DNA of 64,000 nt from Karalla daura (GCA_029224185.1 CM055199.1:11334438-11398437); one strand, 5' to 3'. Shown: positions 36,014 through 49,378, numbered from the stretch's first letter. Translations and numbers: made by a program. The notes: generated by a model from the sequence alone, not told the origin.

Positions 36014-39000
36014 GTGCAATCAATCTTTGATAGAAGCTTTTAGTGTGATTGATTTGTTTTTGAAGTCTCAAAGGACCAGAACAGATCCAGTGGGTGGAGC
36101 AGAGCTGCTGCAAGAAAACAAACTTACCAGTGAATTGTTAATCAAAACATGTTCATGCAGGATTGTGTGTGTGAGTGTCTGTGTTCTCCAGCACCGTCTT
36201 TGTTTCACCGCCTCTTTGGATTGTATCAAACAAATACTTGTTTCCTCTCCTTGTGAAACGCTGTGCGTTCAACCGGCTCATTCATTTATGTTTTGAATAG
36301 TTTGTCTAATGACTGCGCGAGAGGTGGTCGCTTCTTGGCACAAAGGACCAGGACGCCCCTGTGGAGCGCTGTGTGAGCCCGCGCTTCTGTTAGTCAATAC
36401 AGTGAGCGCAGAGCCAGGTCCTGGCTGAGAGCTCGGGGCCTGAGAAACCCAGCAGGCACAGTTCGATGTACGCAGGATGCACGCCTGGATGTCCGTGTTC
36501 TCTGTGGCTGTGGCCGCATGTGTCCATTTGTGGTTCTTTGAGTGTGTGTGTGTGAATGCGTGTATGTCATGCGCTCCCAGTGATGGATAGGGATGTTCCC
36601 ATTTCCTCTGGACCCGGCTGACAGATCATCCATCCTTAAACAATTTGGCAGTGGCCTCAGAGCCTGAGAGGAGATGGGCCACACGGCTGACAGTGGCCTT
36701 AATGAAAGACTCATCGGAGGCTCCAGGCGACCAGAAGGCAAGAGGTTTCACTGGCTGGGATGGATGGAAGAATAACATGCTGTCAGGTGTGGCTGCCTGC
36801 TGAAACAGGGTCGCATTATGAGATTCTGGAGACAGCAAGTAGGGGAGGTGTTGGAGGTCTGGTCAAGTGAGGCATCTTTCGAGGTGAAGATCTGATTTCA
36901 GTGTCATTCAAGATGATCTAAGAGTGAGTGGATATCAACTTTGCAAGTGGTACATGTTATGCTGTGTTAAATTCGCTATTCAAAATTGGGTTATTATGAT
37001 TTATGGTACATGGTATTGTGACATATATGGAGGACAACACTGTCAGTAAGGAAGACCTGAGTTTTCTCCAGATACTTTGGTCTCCTCCATGTATCATCTT
37101 AAAGGACACTTAACTATTTCTCTTGGCAGGCTGCATGTGGTAGGATTTAGTGCAGATATCAAGTAAAACCAGTTTGCTGCTGTTGTCAACTGTTGAGATT
37201 TATATGGCACAGCTGCACAGAGTTGACTTTGGTCTTTGTGTCGACCCTGTGGCTGCAACCTAACCTCTTAGCACCGCCCGGCTCTCTGTGATGGATGGAC
37301 GTGTTTAAGACGGGTTAAAAGTCCACTTCCAGTCGCTCGCCGGGGCAGCTTCACTTTAATCCTGATCCCTGCGAGGCTGCCTGTAATAAAGCTTTTCTCG
37401 GGCCTGATGAACAAAGTGAGGAGACGTGCTCCACTGAGTCGACGCTGGATGGATGAAGCCCTGGCTCCGATCCCATTCCTCAGAGCACCCACCTGCTCAG
37501 ATCACAGCCAGTGCTCACAATTACACTGGCTGTCCCTCTCCACTAATAAGGCTCGCGAATGCATGTGAACGATGGTGCAGGATCCCTGAAACACAATCCC
37601 GAATTTGTTTTTACTCTCTGCGTTGTCATCTCCTTGTTGTAAGTGATCGCTGTTTTTTTTTTTGTTTTTTTTCCCCTCTTGCGAGCCGGCTGTGTCTCCT
37701 GGTAGCAGCGAGCCAGAGACAAAGCCAGGTAATAAAGACTGCATTAGAAGCTAATTAGGCTACAGACCTGCTTTGGCAGAACAAATCATTTCATCACGTC
37801 TTTCACAATAGGGCGTCACGGCTCTTCCGAGTAGCAATATTTCATCGCCAATTTCTTTCTCCTCGTCTGTATTCGCCGACTTTTGTCAATAAATCTCATC
37901 TCATATCCATATTTATTGAGCTGAGAGTTGGAGGCCAGGAGTGCTGGGCCCCCGATAATGAAGACAATGTTTCAGCGAGGATTCACATCCCTGTGTGAGG
38001 TTTATCACATCCCACTGATACTTATTCTTAGAGTCGGGTACGTACACATGCAGACTTTGTGAAAGCGACTTGATGTCAGCTTCATGTCTTGGCAGTCAGA
38101 GAGGAAATTACTTTGACTCACACTGTGCCGCGTGTGTGTCCGTGCGTTTTTGTTCATTTGTGTGTGAGGATTGCTTCGGTAAGAAAAAATGTATTTAGTG
38201 AGGAACGTGTGCAGCACACATATGTGTTAGAGCTGATGCATTTTCCAGTGTCAAATAATGTTCTTCTTGAGGAAAACCAATACACACATGTCATTACACA
38301 CGAGAAGTGCTGTGCTCCTCCTGGGAACGTCTCTGTGAGGAGTGTGAGATCCTCCGGCTGAATCTGGCAAAATCCAATCCTGCATTAATCTTTGAGTGGC
38401 GATAACAGGTTGTGCAGTCAGTGCATGCCCTCAGCATCCACAGCCATGCATGGCCAGCCCTGTTCTCACTGTAAGAGAAAGTGGGATTATGTGTCTTAGC
38501 CTCTCAGAGTCTTTTTCTCCTCCCTGCCTCCTCCTCCTCCACCCCCCACCTCCCTCTGTCTCAGTGGAAGGTCACCTGAAGGAGGTAATCCCTATTCCTC
38601 TCTGTTTTCTCTCCCTTTTATCTGAGGGGCTTTGTGGCCAGCGCCAGGGCCCAACCACTCATCAGCAAAGCAAAGGCAGAGAGAGACGGAGGAAAAGAGC
38701 TCGATGCATGAGATTGCTGCCTTTTATCCTCCTGGTGTGAATAGCAAAAATAAGCAGCTCGTTGTATAGCACCGGGCGATGCTCAGATTTAAAATATGTA
38801 TGAGTTCTGCTTTTCTAATACATTGTGCAAACTTACCTATAGGATGTGACCAGCAGCTCCCTCCCTGATCCAAAGCAAGTGTGTGTGCCTTTGTGTGCCA
38901 AGGGAGCGACATCGCTGCATCCTGAGAGGGAACCCAAGGGATCGGGGGCTGCTTTTACATTCAGCTGTTTTCTGGTAAATTTATGCCCAGGCATGATTTG

Positions 39001-39326
39001 TTTACATTTATTTCAACTGTTCCTACATGTGTTTGGGGGATGCAGCTGGAGAGCTCCTCTGGGAGAGGACCGCCCACTGGGATGTATAGCAGCTGTATGC
39101 CGGGGATTGCCCTGGGTCTCAAACCTCCCCGTTGCACTCGTTCAACTCTTCCCTCCATCCAAACCCTCCACTGTGTGAGCATTTAGCCGGCCCTGACAAT
39201 GCTGTAACCACTGTGAGGAGGAAGACATCGCTTCTTTCAGCCAATTTGACGTTTGAGCTATTTGGCACGGACTATGCACGCCTCCACTCAACACAGTGAC
39301 TGATGTGATATTAAAAAATGAATCAG
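36014..39326. other. Non-coding unique sequence, no gene seen
   Basis: Three kilobases of mixed composition. The minus frame of 115 codons (36394-36741) and plus frames of 114 and 110 codons (38396-38740, 38846-39178) lack domains and splice context. A T-run (about 37651-37670) and a CTC-rich patch (about 38515-38555) are the only simple sequences. Confidence 0.5.
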
Positions 39327-39357
39327 CTCTGATGGGGGGGGGGGTCAGCCATCAGAG
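39327..39357. other. Hairpin with G11 in loop
   Basis: Perfect 9-bp inverted repeat CTCTGATGG (39327-39335) and CCATCAGAG (39349-39357). The 13-nt loop contains most of an 11-G homopolymer (39334-39344). The G-run is prone to slippage, so its exact length may also be a sequencing artefact. Confidence 0.6.
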
Positions 39358-39559
39358 TTGTACTAGCGAGGGACATTACCCTCCTCTGTATATAATGAGA
39401 CATATTTAAAACAGCAATCATCCCCTCCTTTGAACTCGGGGTCACGGCGCAGAATCAATCCTTCAGGTGATTGAAAAGAAAGGCCATATGTGTGCGAGAC
39501 CGAGCATATCATCCAAGGTCACACACGCTGCACACACGCTATGGATGTTCCCTCAGAAT

Positions 39560-39820
39560 TGCTGAGCGCGATTAAATCTGCGGCTTAGAATCACATTCGG
39601 ACTCTAAATCATCGGCCAGGTCATTAAGTGAGCGGTGGCTCTTCCCCGAGCTGTTTCTCTCAATTGAATTAGGGTATCATTCTGGGTAATTTGGTTTGGA
39701 GATTAGCACTTTATACAGGCCACCGTGTGCGTAATTGCTTGAGGATGAACAGGGAAGAAAGGCGCTGAAAAGAGACAATCTCCATAGCATTAGCTAATTA
39801 ATCATGATTTTTAGATATTT
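39560..39820. promoter_or_regulatory. Candidate conserved non-coding segment
   Basis: Repeat-free stretch with GCGCGATTAAATCTGCGGC, CTCAATTGAATTAGGGTATC, CTGGGTAATTTGGTTTGG, GTGCGTAATTGCTTGAGG and TTAGCTAATTAATCATG. Five or more TAAT/ATTA cores in 260 bp with balanced flanks. Enhancer-like by texture; not verified. Confidence 0.33.
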
Positions 39821-39970
39821 TCAACATCCTTCCTCTGGTATACAGAATGAGACTCCATAATCAAAGTATGAGAATAAAATTTACCAAGCAACTAGATGTT
39901 ACTCAGATATGTTGTATATAGGAGTTCCTCCTGTATTGATTAAGCTGATAAGATGCTAAGTTGCATAGTC

Positions 39971-40040
39971 GATCTACCCGTCCATCATTGTCTTGCCTGC
40001 ATTGTACTGTGTCTCAGGATTCAGCTGAAGTCTATCAGGA
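39971..40040 (-). mobile_element. V-SINE-like tail fragment
   Basis: CCGTCCATCATTGTCTTGCC, then GCATTGTACTGTGTCTCAGG and TCAGCTGAAGTCTATC, parallels the tail-proximal part of the fuller copies (for example 22861-22930). The remainder is missing. Confidence 0.5.
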
Positions 40041-43000
40041 TTTTTTTTTTTTAACAGTAAATAACTGAACTGGTCCCCAAGCTCAGTCTTATATTTGTGA
40101 ATGAAAAGAATCTCAATGAATCACTACCTGTGTAAGTAATTGGTGAAAATCTCATCCAGGAACGTTTCTCGTCAAATTGATGGGTCAGTGGTAATTACGG
40201 AAGAAATTAGACCATTTTGGATTTAATTGAATTCTATTTCTTGCTTGTTATACCTCCTTCACATCCTTTTATCTAGCTGATGAACGTTTATTGTGTGCAG
40301 ATAGTACACAGTGGAGTCAAGTGTTCCTCAGTCTGTGTTCTAAGGAAAAGTCACTTTCAGGATATCTTGGTAGTGCATATATGTTCGTTACAGAGCCTAA
40401 TGAAAAGTGAGAAGGAAATTAAGCCACTGCGGCGTCTGATAACAAGACAGTAACGATTTGAGCATATTTATTGTCTTGTAAAGGTGTTAGCGCAAGGATA
40501 GCTAATGAAGCAAGAAGGAGATAAGAGGCACTCCTTTCAGTAAAGGTCAGCGACGGGTTCTTCCGGAAAAGGCAGGATTTAAAGAAGAGATTCGAACACG
40601 CCGCTTCATCAAACACGCCTCTCTTTTTGCCGCTCGTTCGAATCCAATCATGGCAATCACGCAGCCATCAACGGTTAAAGCTGATCAGGAAGAATAATTT
40701 CCCTGCTTAGCGTAAGCTGATGATTGAAACGGCATTGTGTCCCAGCTCCCTTTAGGAGCGGACAGGCGCGCTGACATATACATATCCACAGCGCGGGAGA
40801 TAAATCCTGGCCCGGCGAGCAGACATCATGAAACCAGAAAGCTATACTACTGTGATAATGAACTGACAAGACCTGCTCGGCTACTGCGCCGCCGTAAACC
40901 CCGGCGGCAATTTATGGGTGCAGAGTGACCAGGACACCTCCCCCTCCTTCCCACGCATGAAAGCTACCTGAGTCCTGCAGATCTTGGCTACCGTGAGATC
41001 AGAGGACGCAGCGATATCTGCAGGCTGACAAAAGTTCACTTTTGACCAGGTTGGCACGGTCATCTGTTGAGGGTGTCCCCCGACTCAGCTTCCTGTGACA
41101 TTTTAAAACTCCCCTGAAACGACTGCCGCAGAGGCAGCGAGTAAAATATATGACATATAAAATGATGTAATATTGAGCATTGGGCCAGATGAACTTATAG
41201 CCCGAGGACAGTGATTTCAATTATTCAGGGGAATGTAATTACAAACCTCGCCATCCAGTGTTGTGCAGGAGAGCAGTTTTGCCACAAGCAAAGATCATCC
41301 AGGGTCTGTTTTTATTGATATTCCCGTTTCTGCTCCGGTCAGGGATTTCAGCAATTCTAAGCCACAGATCCGCTGCACACAATTACGGCATTGCCTCCCA
41401 GGAGGAGATGGCCCCATAGAGGGCCTGGAAAACAAGGCAGCACTGAATTAGTAATATGAAATACTGCGAGGATGGAAATCCCAATGTGCCGAGCCCCCCA
41501 AGTCACAAAAAGTCAGGTTTAGAGGATCTGTGAGGTCTAACAAACATGTTGTGAATGCTATTGATCTGTGATTGCCAGGGTAACAGAGGGACCGCTGCTA
41601 ATACACACTTCCCTCAACTATGCTTTTTCGTTGCATTGGGTGAAATTTTGGGTCTCAGACTTTGATATCCCAGATGTGTCTACTTCACTGTGAAATTTTT
41701 ATACGGAATGAAATGTGTACTTTATATAAATGAAGCAGTTTGACATTTTGGGAAATGTGCCTCCTCGCTGTCTTCCTTCGTCTCCTTCCTCGAGGGCTTG
41801 CTGTGAAATCAATACCCCTCCTGTACCACATATATAGCACATCAATACCACACTCACCTGGCTGTCTTAACTTAGCACCGAGGCTGGAATCATTAAGAAA
41901 TGATTGACACCTGCAGCTTACAGTCTTAACACAGGATATCTGATTTGTTTAATTTGCTTAGAGCAAATAAAAGATTTTTCAAAACGTCTTGTACAGGATT
42001 TTTTTTTCTTTTGAAGTGGCTTTTGTTCAGTATACAAAGCTGTGTATTAAGTGTTTCCAGCCTTTGTTTACATTATGCCTATGAGAACTAAAGCCTTCTC
42101 ATCTAGCTCTTGAAAGAAAGCGAACATTATGTGCGATATGTATCACATGTCCATCAAATCCATTTGCCGCAGTATATGTAATGTCAAGCAGAACCATGAA
42201 TGACCAAATCTAGAAGAAAAACCTCTTTTCTGCCTGTTAAGTAGTTTTAGACCTCTCTGATTAGTTCCGGGGAATAACGCATCAGCCTGTGTGAGTCTGA
42301 TTACAGTCCAAGGCTCAAATCTCTGAATTGCCTCTGCTGATGTTGGCTCCCTGTTGTTATTGTTCTTTAAGTATAGCAATTGAATTCAGTACAAAGGAGC
42401 GAGGCGAAACAACGAGTGGCCATTGTTGTGAGCAGCCTCGGCTGCGTACCGGGCACATAACTCCGGGAAGTGAAGGACGCACTCGCTGTACATGTAAGGT
42501 GTACTCCCACCAATAAGACGAATAAAACGCAGCCTTGCATGAAAATGTATTCTTCCTCTTATGCCATCGGAGAACGCTCGGGCTGATTCAAGGCGTCATC
42601 AGCCTACGTGTTGTTCGGGTAATTTGGGTGATAGACCTTGTGGGCCCGAGCACCGTAGCAAATATCAGGTCTGTGTTTTAAAGGCAATAAAATCGCTCCA
42701 ATATGCAGCTTATGTCTGCACTCACCTTTTCAGCAGCTATGCTTCTCACTCTCCTCTTCGCTAGCGGTGGCGGTGGAGATGAAATACTGGCCCCCAGAAA
42801 GCCATTTGGCACCTAATTGAGCAATCCTATTACTTTTCTCTCCCTTTAGACTGTGACTTTCGCTGCTTCGCAGTGATGCTTGGCAGCGAGTGTAAATGAC
42901 TGTTGCGGGCAGATTTAAGTATATGTGTATTTAAGTAACTTTGTTGTGACAGTGTGCGCGTTGTGGGGGTCTGTGACCACAGTCATAAAGAGTCCCCTCA

Positions 43001-44879
43001 CATTATGGCTAATGAAGGAGCGGTTGCCATTTTTCTGACAACTTGCTGACAAAGACAGATAACACAGCGTCAGTTTACATTTTTATTCCAGTAACTGAGA
43101 GTACACAAGAGCGTAGAGAAATATCCTTCCTCTTAAATTCTCATCTCACAGTGGTCTGAGTGTTGATGTTGGCCGATTCTGCCAAAGCCCAGATTGGTGA
43201 TCTGCGCTCTGTGATGATGTTTTGGGATGTTTGCTGCCAAGAATCCTTTACTTAACGCTTGATTTAGTGGTGCACTTCAATGAATTTGGACAACTTGCAA
43301 TTTACTGTTTTTTTTTTGTTTAAAGTACTTAAATAATGGTGCATGGCAGGCCAAGGCCTCTGGCATTTATTATGAGTGGACCTGGATCCTACAGGCAGTG
43401 CACATGATAACCTCTCAAGAAAATGCACTCAACACTGATGACATCATAGGTTACTCCCTCGCTCCAAGCGCCCAAAAGACATTACATACTAGTTTTCGCT
43501 CCCCTTGGCCCTGGACTGGACTGTGCGTGATGCATATTGTTTCAGCTTCACCTCAACCCTGACATGAATCCTCAACAGGAGTAACTTACATAGGAGGAGA
43601 CTTCTTTGCTTCCAGTCCAGTGAAAACAAGTCTGAATATTAATGTTTAGTTCTGGACAGACCTTATCAGAACTTGCATTAAACCTGCTGTATAGAGTTGT
43701 AGCAAGTTGCAGCATGAACATGCATCTTGTCTTGCTTCATGTCTCAGTAACACAGCACCTGGTCTTTCAGTCATTATGGACTTCTGCACCTGTCTCCAAA
43801 GCAGCGATGCACAGAGTTTAACATTCATGCCTACAGACAGGCTTAGATGTTGAGCCCAGCCTTTGTTATCTTTTAAAATACTCCTCACTATACCTGTGGA
43901 AAAATGTATAGGCTTTGATGCATGGCGCTTAATAAATTCTTAATACTGTTCCAGTTGAATCAAGTGGATGTAACTTGTAATTTCCTTTGAAGATGTAAAT
44001 GACAAGTGATTAGTTCAATATTTCTTCTCTGGATTTCCATAATTAGACTCCCTGACCAGAATCTTATTTTAATCTTTTCTGGTTTAAGATATGCGCAGAC
44101 ATTCTCTTGGAGATGATTAAATAATCTTCAATCAGCGTTTAACCAACGGGGCTGTAATCTGGGAATTGGAAATGGAATCTCTCGGGGAGATGTCTTTCCT
44201 TTGTAACATGATGTACGCATTGGCTTTGTGCTCGGCGCACACTTGTGTGGACGTTCCAGACTGGCTGCATGCACGTGTCTCTCTGCCTTCTTTTGATCAG
44301 TTGTTAGCTTCTCTATTTTTCTGGACATGCTGGTGGTGGAGCAGATGAAGCATAAGTGCGGCGTGGTCATGCGGGCATGCACCTCAATTCTGCATATTAG
44401 CAATTTTCCATTCGGAAAACGCTGCACCGGGAACACATGTAGATCAGCTGCGGAACCGCTCAGGCTGCACGTCTTCCATACAAATGTGGAAGGAGAGGCA
44501 TTTAAAAACACAACGTGCTTTGTAGAAATCTTATAAAAAGAAAAAAAAAGAAAAAAGTGAACATGACTCAATCTGTTGTATGGATCTGTGCGCTGACATG
44601 TTCGTGTTCTCCTTCAAGGGAAGAGGCTGTGACAAGCTGGTGATCACATTGCTAATGTTGCATTCTGATGCGTGCTCTGGTTTTATCGCCGTCTCCACGG
44701 GGAACCATCAGGGCTTTAGATATGTGGCTACCATACAGCAACGGCCCGCGCCCGCTCCCTCTTTGTCCTCTGTTTTATACAATCAAATAAATCACGGGGA
44801 ATGGAAAAATCGCCCTGTCTCTCCTCCCGCTGAAATAGCATGTCAAGCGCACGGCACACCTTACTGCATAATTCAACAG
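40041..44879. other. Non-coding unique sequence, no gene seen
   Basis: Nearly five kilobases without a recognised gene or repeat family. Notable only for T-runs (about 40041-40051, 43310-43318) and a 10-bp exact inverted repeat CTGGACTGGA/TCCAGTCCAG (43511-43520, 43611-43620). The minus frame of 147 codons at 44128-44571 has no features and falls within chance length. Confidence 0.5.
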
Positions 44880-45190
44880 GCTTGATTAGTTTTAAATTTC
44901 CCAGCTTTATTTATTCTATTTAAATGTGCTGTGAAATCTCAGTAATTGTGGATCGGCCTGAATAGGAATGCAGGTCTCATTTGGTCTCCACTGGAAGCGT
45001 TGCGGAGCGTCACCGTGGACGCCGGCTTTCAGCTCCAATTTTGTTTGAACAATATAAATGATTTTGACTCAGCTCATTTCCTTTGCCTGTGGCTGCTAAT
45101 GTCTTGATCCATCTAAAGATAGCCTAGACCCTCTAATTACTCACCGTGCTATTGATGTATTAGCTCACATTCGGTGATAGGAAAAAGAGC
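44880..45190. promoter_or_regulatory. Candidate conserved non-coding segment
   Basis: Contains TTAGTTTTAAATTTCCCAGC, CAGTAATTGTGGATCGGCC, GAACAATATAAATGATTTTG, CCCTCTAATTACTCACC and GCTATTGATGTATTAGC without simple repeats. AACAAT (SOX-type) and TAATTA cores lie close together. Regulatory function is inferred from texture. Confidence 0.32.
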
Positions 45191-48100
45191 GTGTGGCTAA
45201 ATTGAGTCGCCACCTCTCCGCCCCCTGAAACATTAATGCTACAGCAACAGCAAAAAAAATATTCCACTTTCCTCGCTGAACTAACTCGCTTCATTAAAAC
45301 CAACTCGCCCCAGGTGTTGATGACTGTGACTTATTGTGGACAGTTCCATCTGAATGTGTAAAAAAAAAAAAAAAAGCAATAGCCAAGTGTCTATCTGTGT
45401 GCCCCACAGTCGGCCTTGTGTTTTGACTGCAGGTTGGAGCTGTTGAGGGCCAGTTCTGGCTCCGGGGGACCCAGCAGATTTGGGTCTTATCAGCCTCCTT
45501 CAGAGGCCATGCAGCCTCTGTGGGCCTGGAGCCCCTCTCATGCTGGGCCTGCTGCACTGTCTGCTTGCCTAAGACCCCGAGCAAAACAGACTCTAGCCAC
45601 ATAAACACCAACCACGGCAGAGTTTGCCCACTCTGTCCAAACTTCTCTCATTACAACCTGAATTACACACATCACCTTCCATAAACACATATATACGGGG
45701 AAAGGGCCGCATGCAAGCCTGGAAATGGAACAAACAGAGCAAACCATTAAAGTGGGGTAAATTCCCAGTGGTGAAGCCATCACTTGTTATCATGTAGGTG
45801 GAAACCCAATTTGCAGTTTGGTCCAGTGGCTCTGAGAGCGTTTTTAGGGGCGTCAATTACTTCAGCCACTTGCTCGTGGGCTGTAATTGCGGGACAATGT
45901 TTATTCATGCAGTCGTGCATTGACGGCCTTTCACCTGTGTGCGTCTCCACTGAATATTTATCTCTGCACATCCCCCCCCGACTCCAGGCACCTCCGGAGG
46001 CAGAGGAAAACCTCAGCTGAGACCCCCTGCTAGACTGAATCCATAGCTGCCCCCCCACCTCTCATCTCTGTCTTCAGCTTCACTCGCGCTATATCTTTAA
46101 CCCCATGACTCCACATAAGTGAGCGGGTTGAGTCCTGACAGAAATGATCTGATCTGAAGGTTGATGCCAGGGAACGGCATCAGACAAAGACACTCTCGAA
46201 CAAAGGCCCTTTAATCCATTCTCAGTTTGTGGCACTGCATTTCAGATATTAATCCTTTGTCAAATTACTATTTTCTAACTGAGAGCAAAGCCGTTTTCCC
46301 TCCTGGTGAATGAGGAGGAGCTGGAAAACATAATAAGTACAGAAAGAGGAGCTCCAGCCAGGAGCAGAAAAATAGGCCTGGAGCCCCCCCCACCCCGCCC
46401 TGTCTTCCTGCATGTTGCCCCATGCTGGGAGTGATAATAGCTGGACATGGCCCTCTCTCTGGCAGTCAGCTGCTCTTTGTACCGAGCCAGTGAAATGAAG
46501 GGACATCAGGGACCAGGGCAGGGCGTGTTGCTGCATGGACAGCACTCAATGGTCTGCTGTTGGTGATACAGTCCAGGACCAAAACCCCCGGCCACACGTT
46601 TACGGTTTACCCAGCTTAACCTGAGCCGCAAGCCAAGAGGATATTAAAGGGCTCTTTATTTGGGGAAGGAAAGACTTTTGGAGTAAACCAATTGACCGTT
46701 TGCCCAAACCCTTCCCGAAACAGCTATTGTCCAATCATAGCTTAGCAACTGTAACTAGGCACGGCAGATCCGTCAAGCTCGGGGTCGCTCCTTCCAAAGC
46801 CAGGAATGCAGCAACACAAGCGTGAGGAATGCATTTGGTAGTGTATCTGTCACAGTGTTTGTCTGCACTAATGTAAACTGCAAACATTACCACGTCTGGC
46901 AAACATATTCATATTATCTACAGTAAAAAAAAAAAAAAACCTGTCCAAGCATGACTTCCCAGCAGCACGTCACACTGTGTTATTCCATGCAGGCTTCATA
47001 AAAGTTCCACCCTGGAGAGCTCTCCCAATGCTGCAGCGTAGTACTTTTGTAATGTTTGCGCCCTTGTTGGAGAGCTGCTCCCATATTAGAGCTTGGACTA
47101 ACATTACACTGTTAGACTTACATAGAGTCTGCTGCTAGTCTGAATTATTCAGACAAACTTGGAGCCTACACCAGAACTCTGGCTAAAGTTCAGGTTGTTA
47201 TTTGTTATGCGAGGTAGGTTGAATCGAAGAAAACTTGTTTGTACGTTCTAAATATCTTTTTTTAAGATGAATGAATGCAACAATATTCAGACAGGCCATG
47301 TCTTTACTGCCAGTCCAGAGGAATAAATCTTCATGTGAGACGTTATTGTTTTACCTTCTAGCCTTCATGACCAAAGTCACATTCAGCCATTCGTACAGTG
47401 GTGGCAGACGCTATTCTACAGGGTCCATCTGCTCTACCAGTGGTTTGGACTGTTTGCACATATTCGCATACTGATGAAGTAGCATCGGGGGCAGTGTGGG
47501 GTTCAGTTCAGTAGTGGTTTGACTCTTGGGCTGCAGGGTGCTGAGGCTGCTCCTCATCTGCTGGGCAGGGAGACTTCAGCTAAGCTGAACCTTCATGGCC
47601 CGAGTTTAGTCATGTTATTTGCAGTGAAAAAGGACAGAGGGTGTGAATTTGTGTGATGTTCTTAAACTGCCTAACGTGAGTGCGTGGTGCGAGGGTGTCT
47701 CCCCCTCCTGCGTCTCTACCTCCACTCACATCTGTCGCGGGTAATTGAAGTGAGACGATGCCCGACCGACTGTTTATTTTCCCCCGGTTCTTTTTTTTTT
47801 TTTTCGTGAGCATGTGATGTGCAATTCCTGAGAGAGGCCAAACCGGTTAAGGATCACTGCCGAGGGACTCGCTTTGCTCAGGTTGCCAGAAAGCAGCCGT
47901 TTCATCTCTCGCACAGAGAGGCAGCACGGGTTAGTATGGAGAGCAGATCAAAAGCTCAGGAACAGCTAAGGTGACAATGACAGAGGCTCGCCTGTATCGA
48001 CACCGACACCGACACACACACAGCCCTCTCCCTCTGGTGAGTTGAACTGAGGGAAGTATGGAGAGTATCGTCGATGCTCAGAAGGATGTCAGATAATCGA

Positions 48101-48311
48101 TGATTCTCTGTATGGTTGAGGAAATGGAGACAGATAAAGAAATTAAAGGAGGGAGGCACCGAGAGCATGGGGGGAAAGCCGAGAGAGGGCCAGATTTAAG
48201 AAGGGATGAGGGAGCTCCCAACAGATGTGAGAGCATTAATTACTCCTAATCAAAGCCTGTGCCAGCTTGGTGACAGCGGCAGGCATGCAGGAGACACTCA
48301 AGGTCATTACT

Positions 48312-48312
<1 letters not shown>
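45191..48312. other. Non-coding unique sequence with A-runs
   Basis: A16 at 45360-45375, A15 at 46925-46939 and a T14 run near 47791-47804. No gene. About 46640-46800 and 47480-47520 (GGGGGCAGTGTGGGGTTCAG) have a vaguely repeat-like look, but I cannot assign them to a family. Confidence 0.45.

Positions 48313-48385
<73 letters not shown>
48313..48385. repeat. (CA)n microsatellite, 73 bp
   Basis: The longest simple repeat in the window: 36 CA units without interruption, followed by GAGAGA. It generates the poly-(Cys-Val) minus frames, which are not genes. Expected to be highly polymorphic. Confidence 0.97.
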
Positions 48386-48388
<3 letters not shown>

Positions 48389-49070
48389 AGAATGAGAGGA
48401 AGGAGTGCCAACACACACAGGGGCTGAATCTGAGGCTCTGTCCCACAAGAATGTGTGAGAGCTTTGTGATGATACTGTTTCACACCGTGAAATTAACTCC
48501 GAATTTAGAGCAAACAAGTCCTGAAAAATTCATCATCGTCTCTTATGTCACAGTGCAGGCTCTTAAAATATTCCCCAATATCCCTGGATTCTGATTCCCA
48601 TTGATCGAGTTTCCATGAGCTTTCCCACCGCCAAAAGCAAATGAAGTGAAATGAAAATAAGTAGTGTATTAAAGTGCGCTTGAGTTCTTGTCTCACTCTG
48701 TTAATGAGGATATGGGTCTGTGGAGCCAGTGTTTTTCGACAGCTCTAAGCGGATTACAGGTTGTTTGTTACGGCTGCTGTCTGGGTGACGGCGATAAGGC
48801 AGAGAGCGGCGCAGGTGCCACAGACACCGCCAGGCAAGGTGAGACGGCTTCAGGGGCCAGCGTCTCACACGCCGAGCCACAGGTTTCACTATCAATGATT
48901 TAAAGACAAGTAGAGTTTAGAGTCTTTGTAAGTGGCCCGAGTTTCTTGTCTGTAGCTCTAGAGGATTGAGGAAATAAGACAATGGGAGCAAGTGTGTGAC
49001 TGGATTCATAGCCGTGAAGCTAGCAGTGAACGTTTTTGGCCTGTCAAGAGTGTTAGACACAGGATATAAG
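48386..49070. other. Non-coding unique sequence, no gene seen
   Basis: Mixed composition. No gene or repeat family recognised. Confidence 0.5.
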
Positions 49071-49114
49071 CATCCATCCATCCATCCATCCATCCATCCA
49101 TCCATCCATCCATC
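49071..49114. repeat. (ATCC)n microsatellite
   Basis: Eleven tetranucleotide units without interruption, forming the tail of the minus-strand SINE that extends to 49378. Confidence 0.95.
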
Positions 49115-49378
49115 GATTATCTTACCTGCTTTGTAGCCAACACCATCACAGGGTCTGCTGGAAGCTATCTCCAGCTGATACAGGGTGAAGGCAGAGCATA
49201 CATCCTGGACAGGTCACCATTCATCTCAGGACACAGACAGCCCTTATTGTCACTCGAGCGTCTCCACTCAACCTTAATGCATAGTTTTGGACAGTGAAGA
49301 AACCTGAGTAAAGCCCATGCAGGGAGAATATACAAACTCACCAGCAGTAACCATGGATCTACTGTTTGGCCAGGACAT
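49071..49378 (-). mobile_element. V-SINE-like element with expanded ATCC tail
   Basis: Minus-strand SINE whose 3' tail has grown to 44 bp of (ATCC)n at 49071-49114. It is followed by GATTATCTTACCTGCTTTGT, GGGTCTGCTGGAAGCTATCT, TCCTGGACAGGTCACCATTC, a TAATGCATAGTTTTGGACAG block (about 49277) and GGGAGAATATACAAACTC. The head end is decayed after about 49350. Confidence 0.82.

Noticed and set aside
44128..44571. 147-codon minus frame
   Set aside because: No recognisable domain or splice context. Two plus-strand frames of 60-69 codons overlap it, as in random DNA.
46640..46800. Repeat-like stretch around GACCGTTTGCCCAAACCCTT
   Set aside because: It gives an impression of a dispersed element, but I cannot find ends, inverted termini or a second copy in this window.
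47390..47520. CTGCTCTACCAGTGG and GGGGGCAGTGTGGGGTTCAG, resembling parts of another fish repeat
   Set aside because: The two blocks are in the wrong order for the repeat I had in mind and the matches are short.
48236..48517. Cys/Val-repeat frames, minus strand
   Set aside because: Direct translation of the (CA)n microsatellite at 48313-48385.
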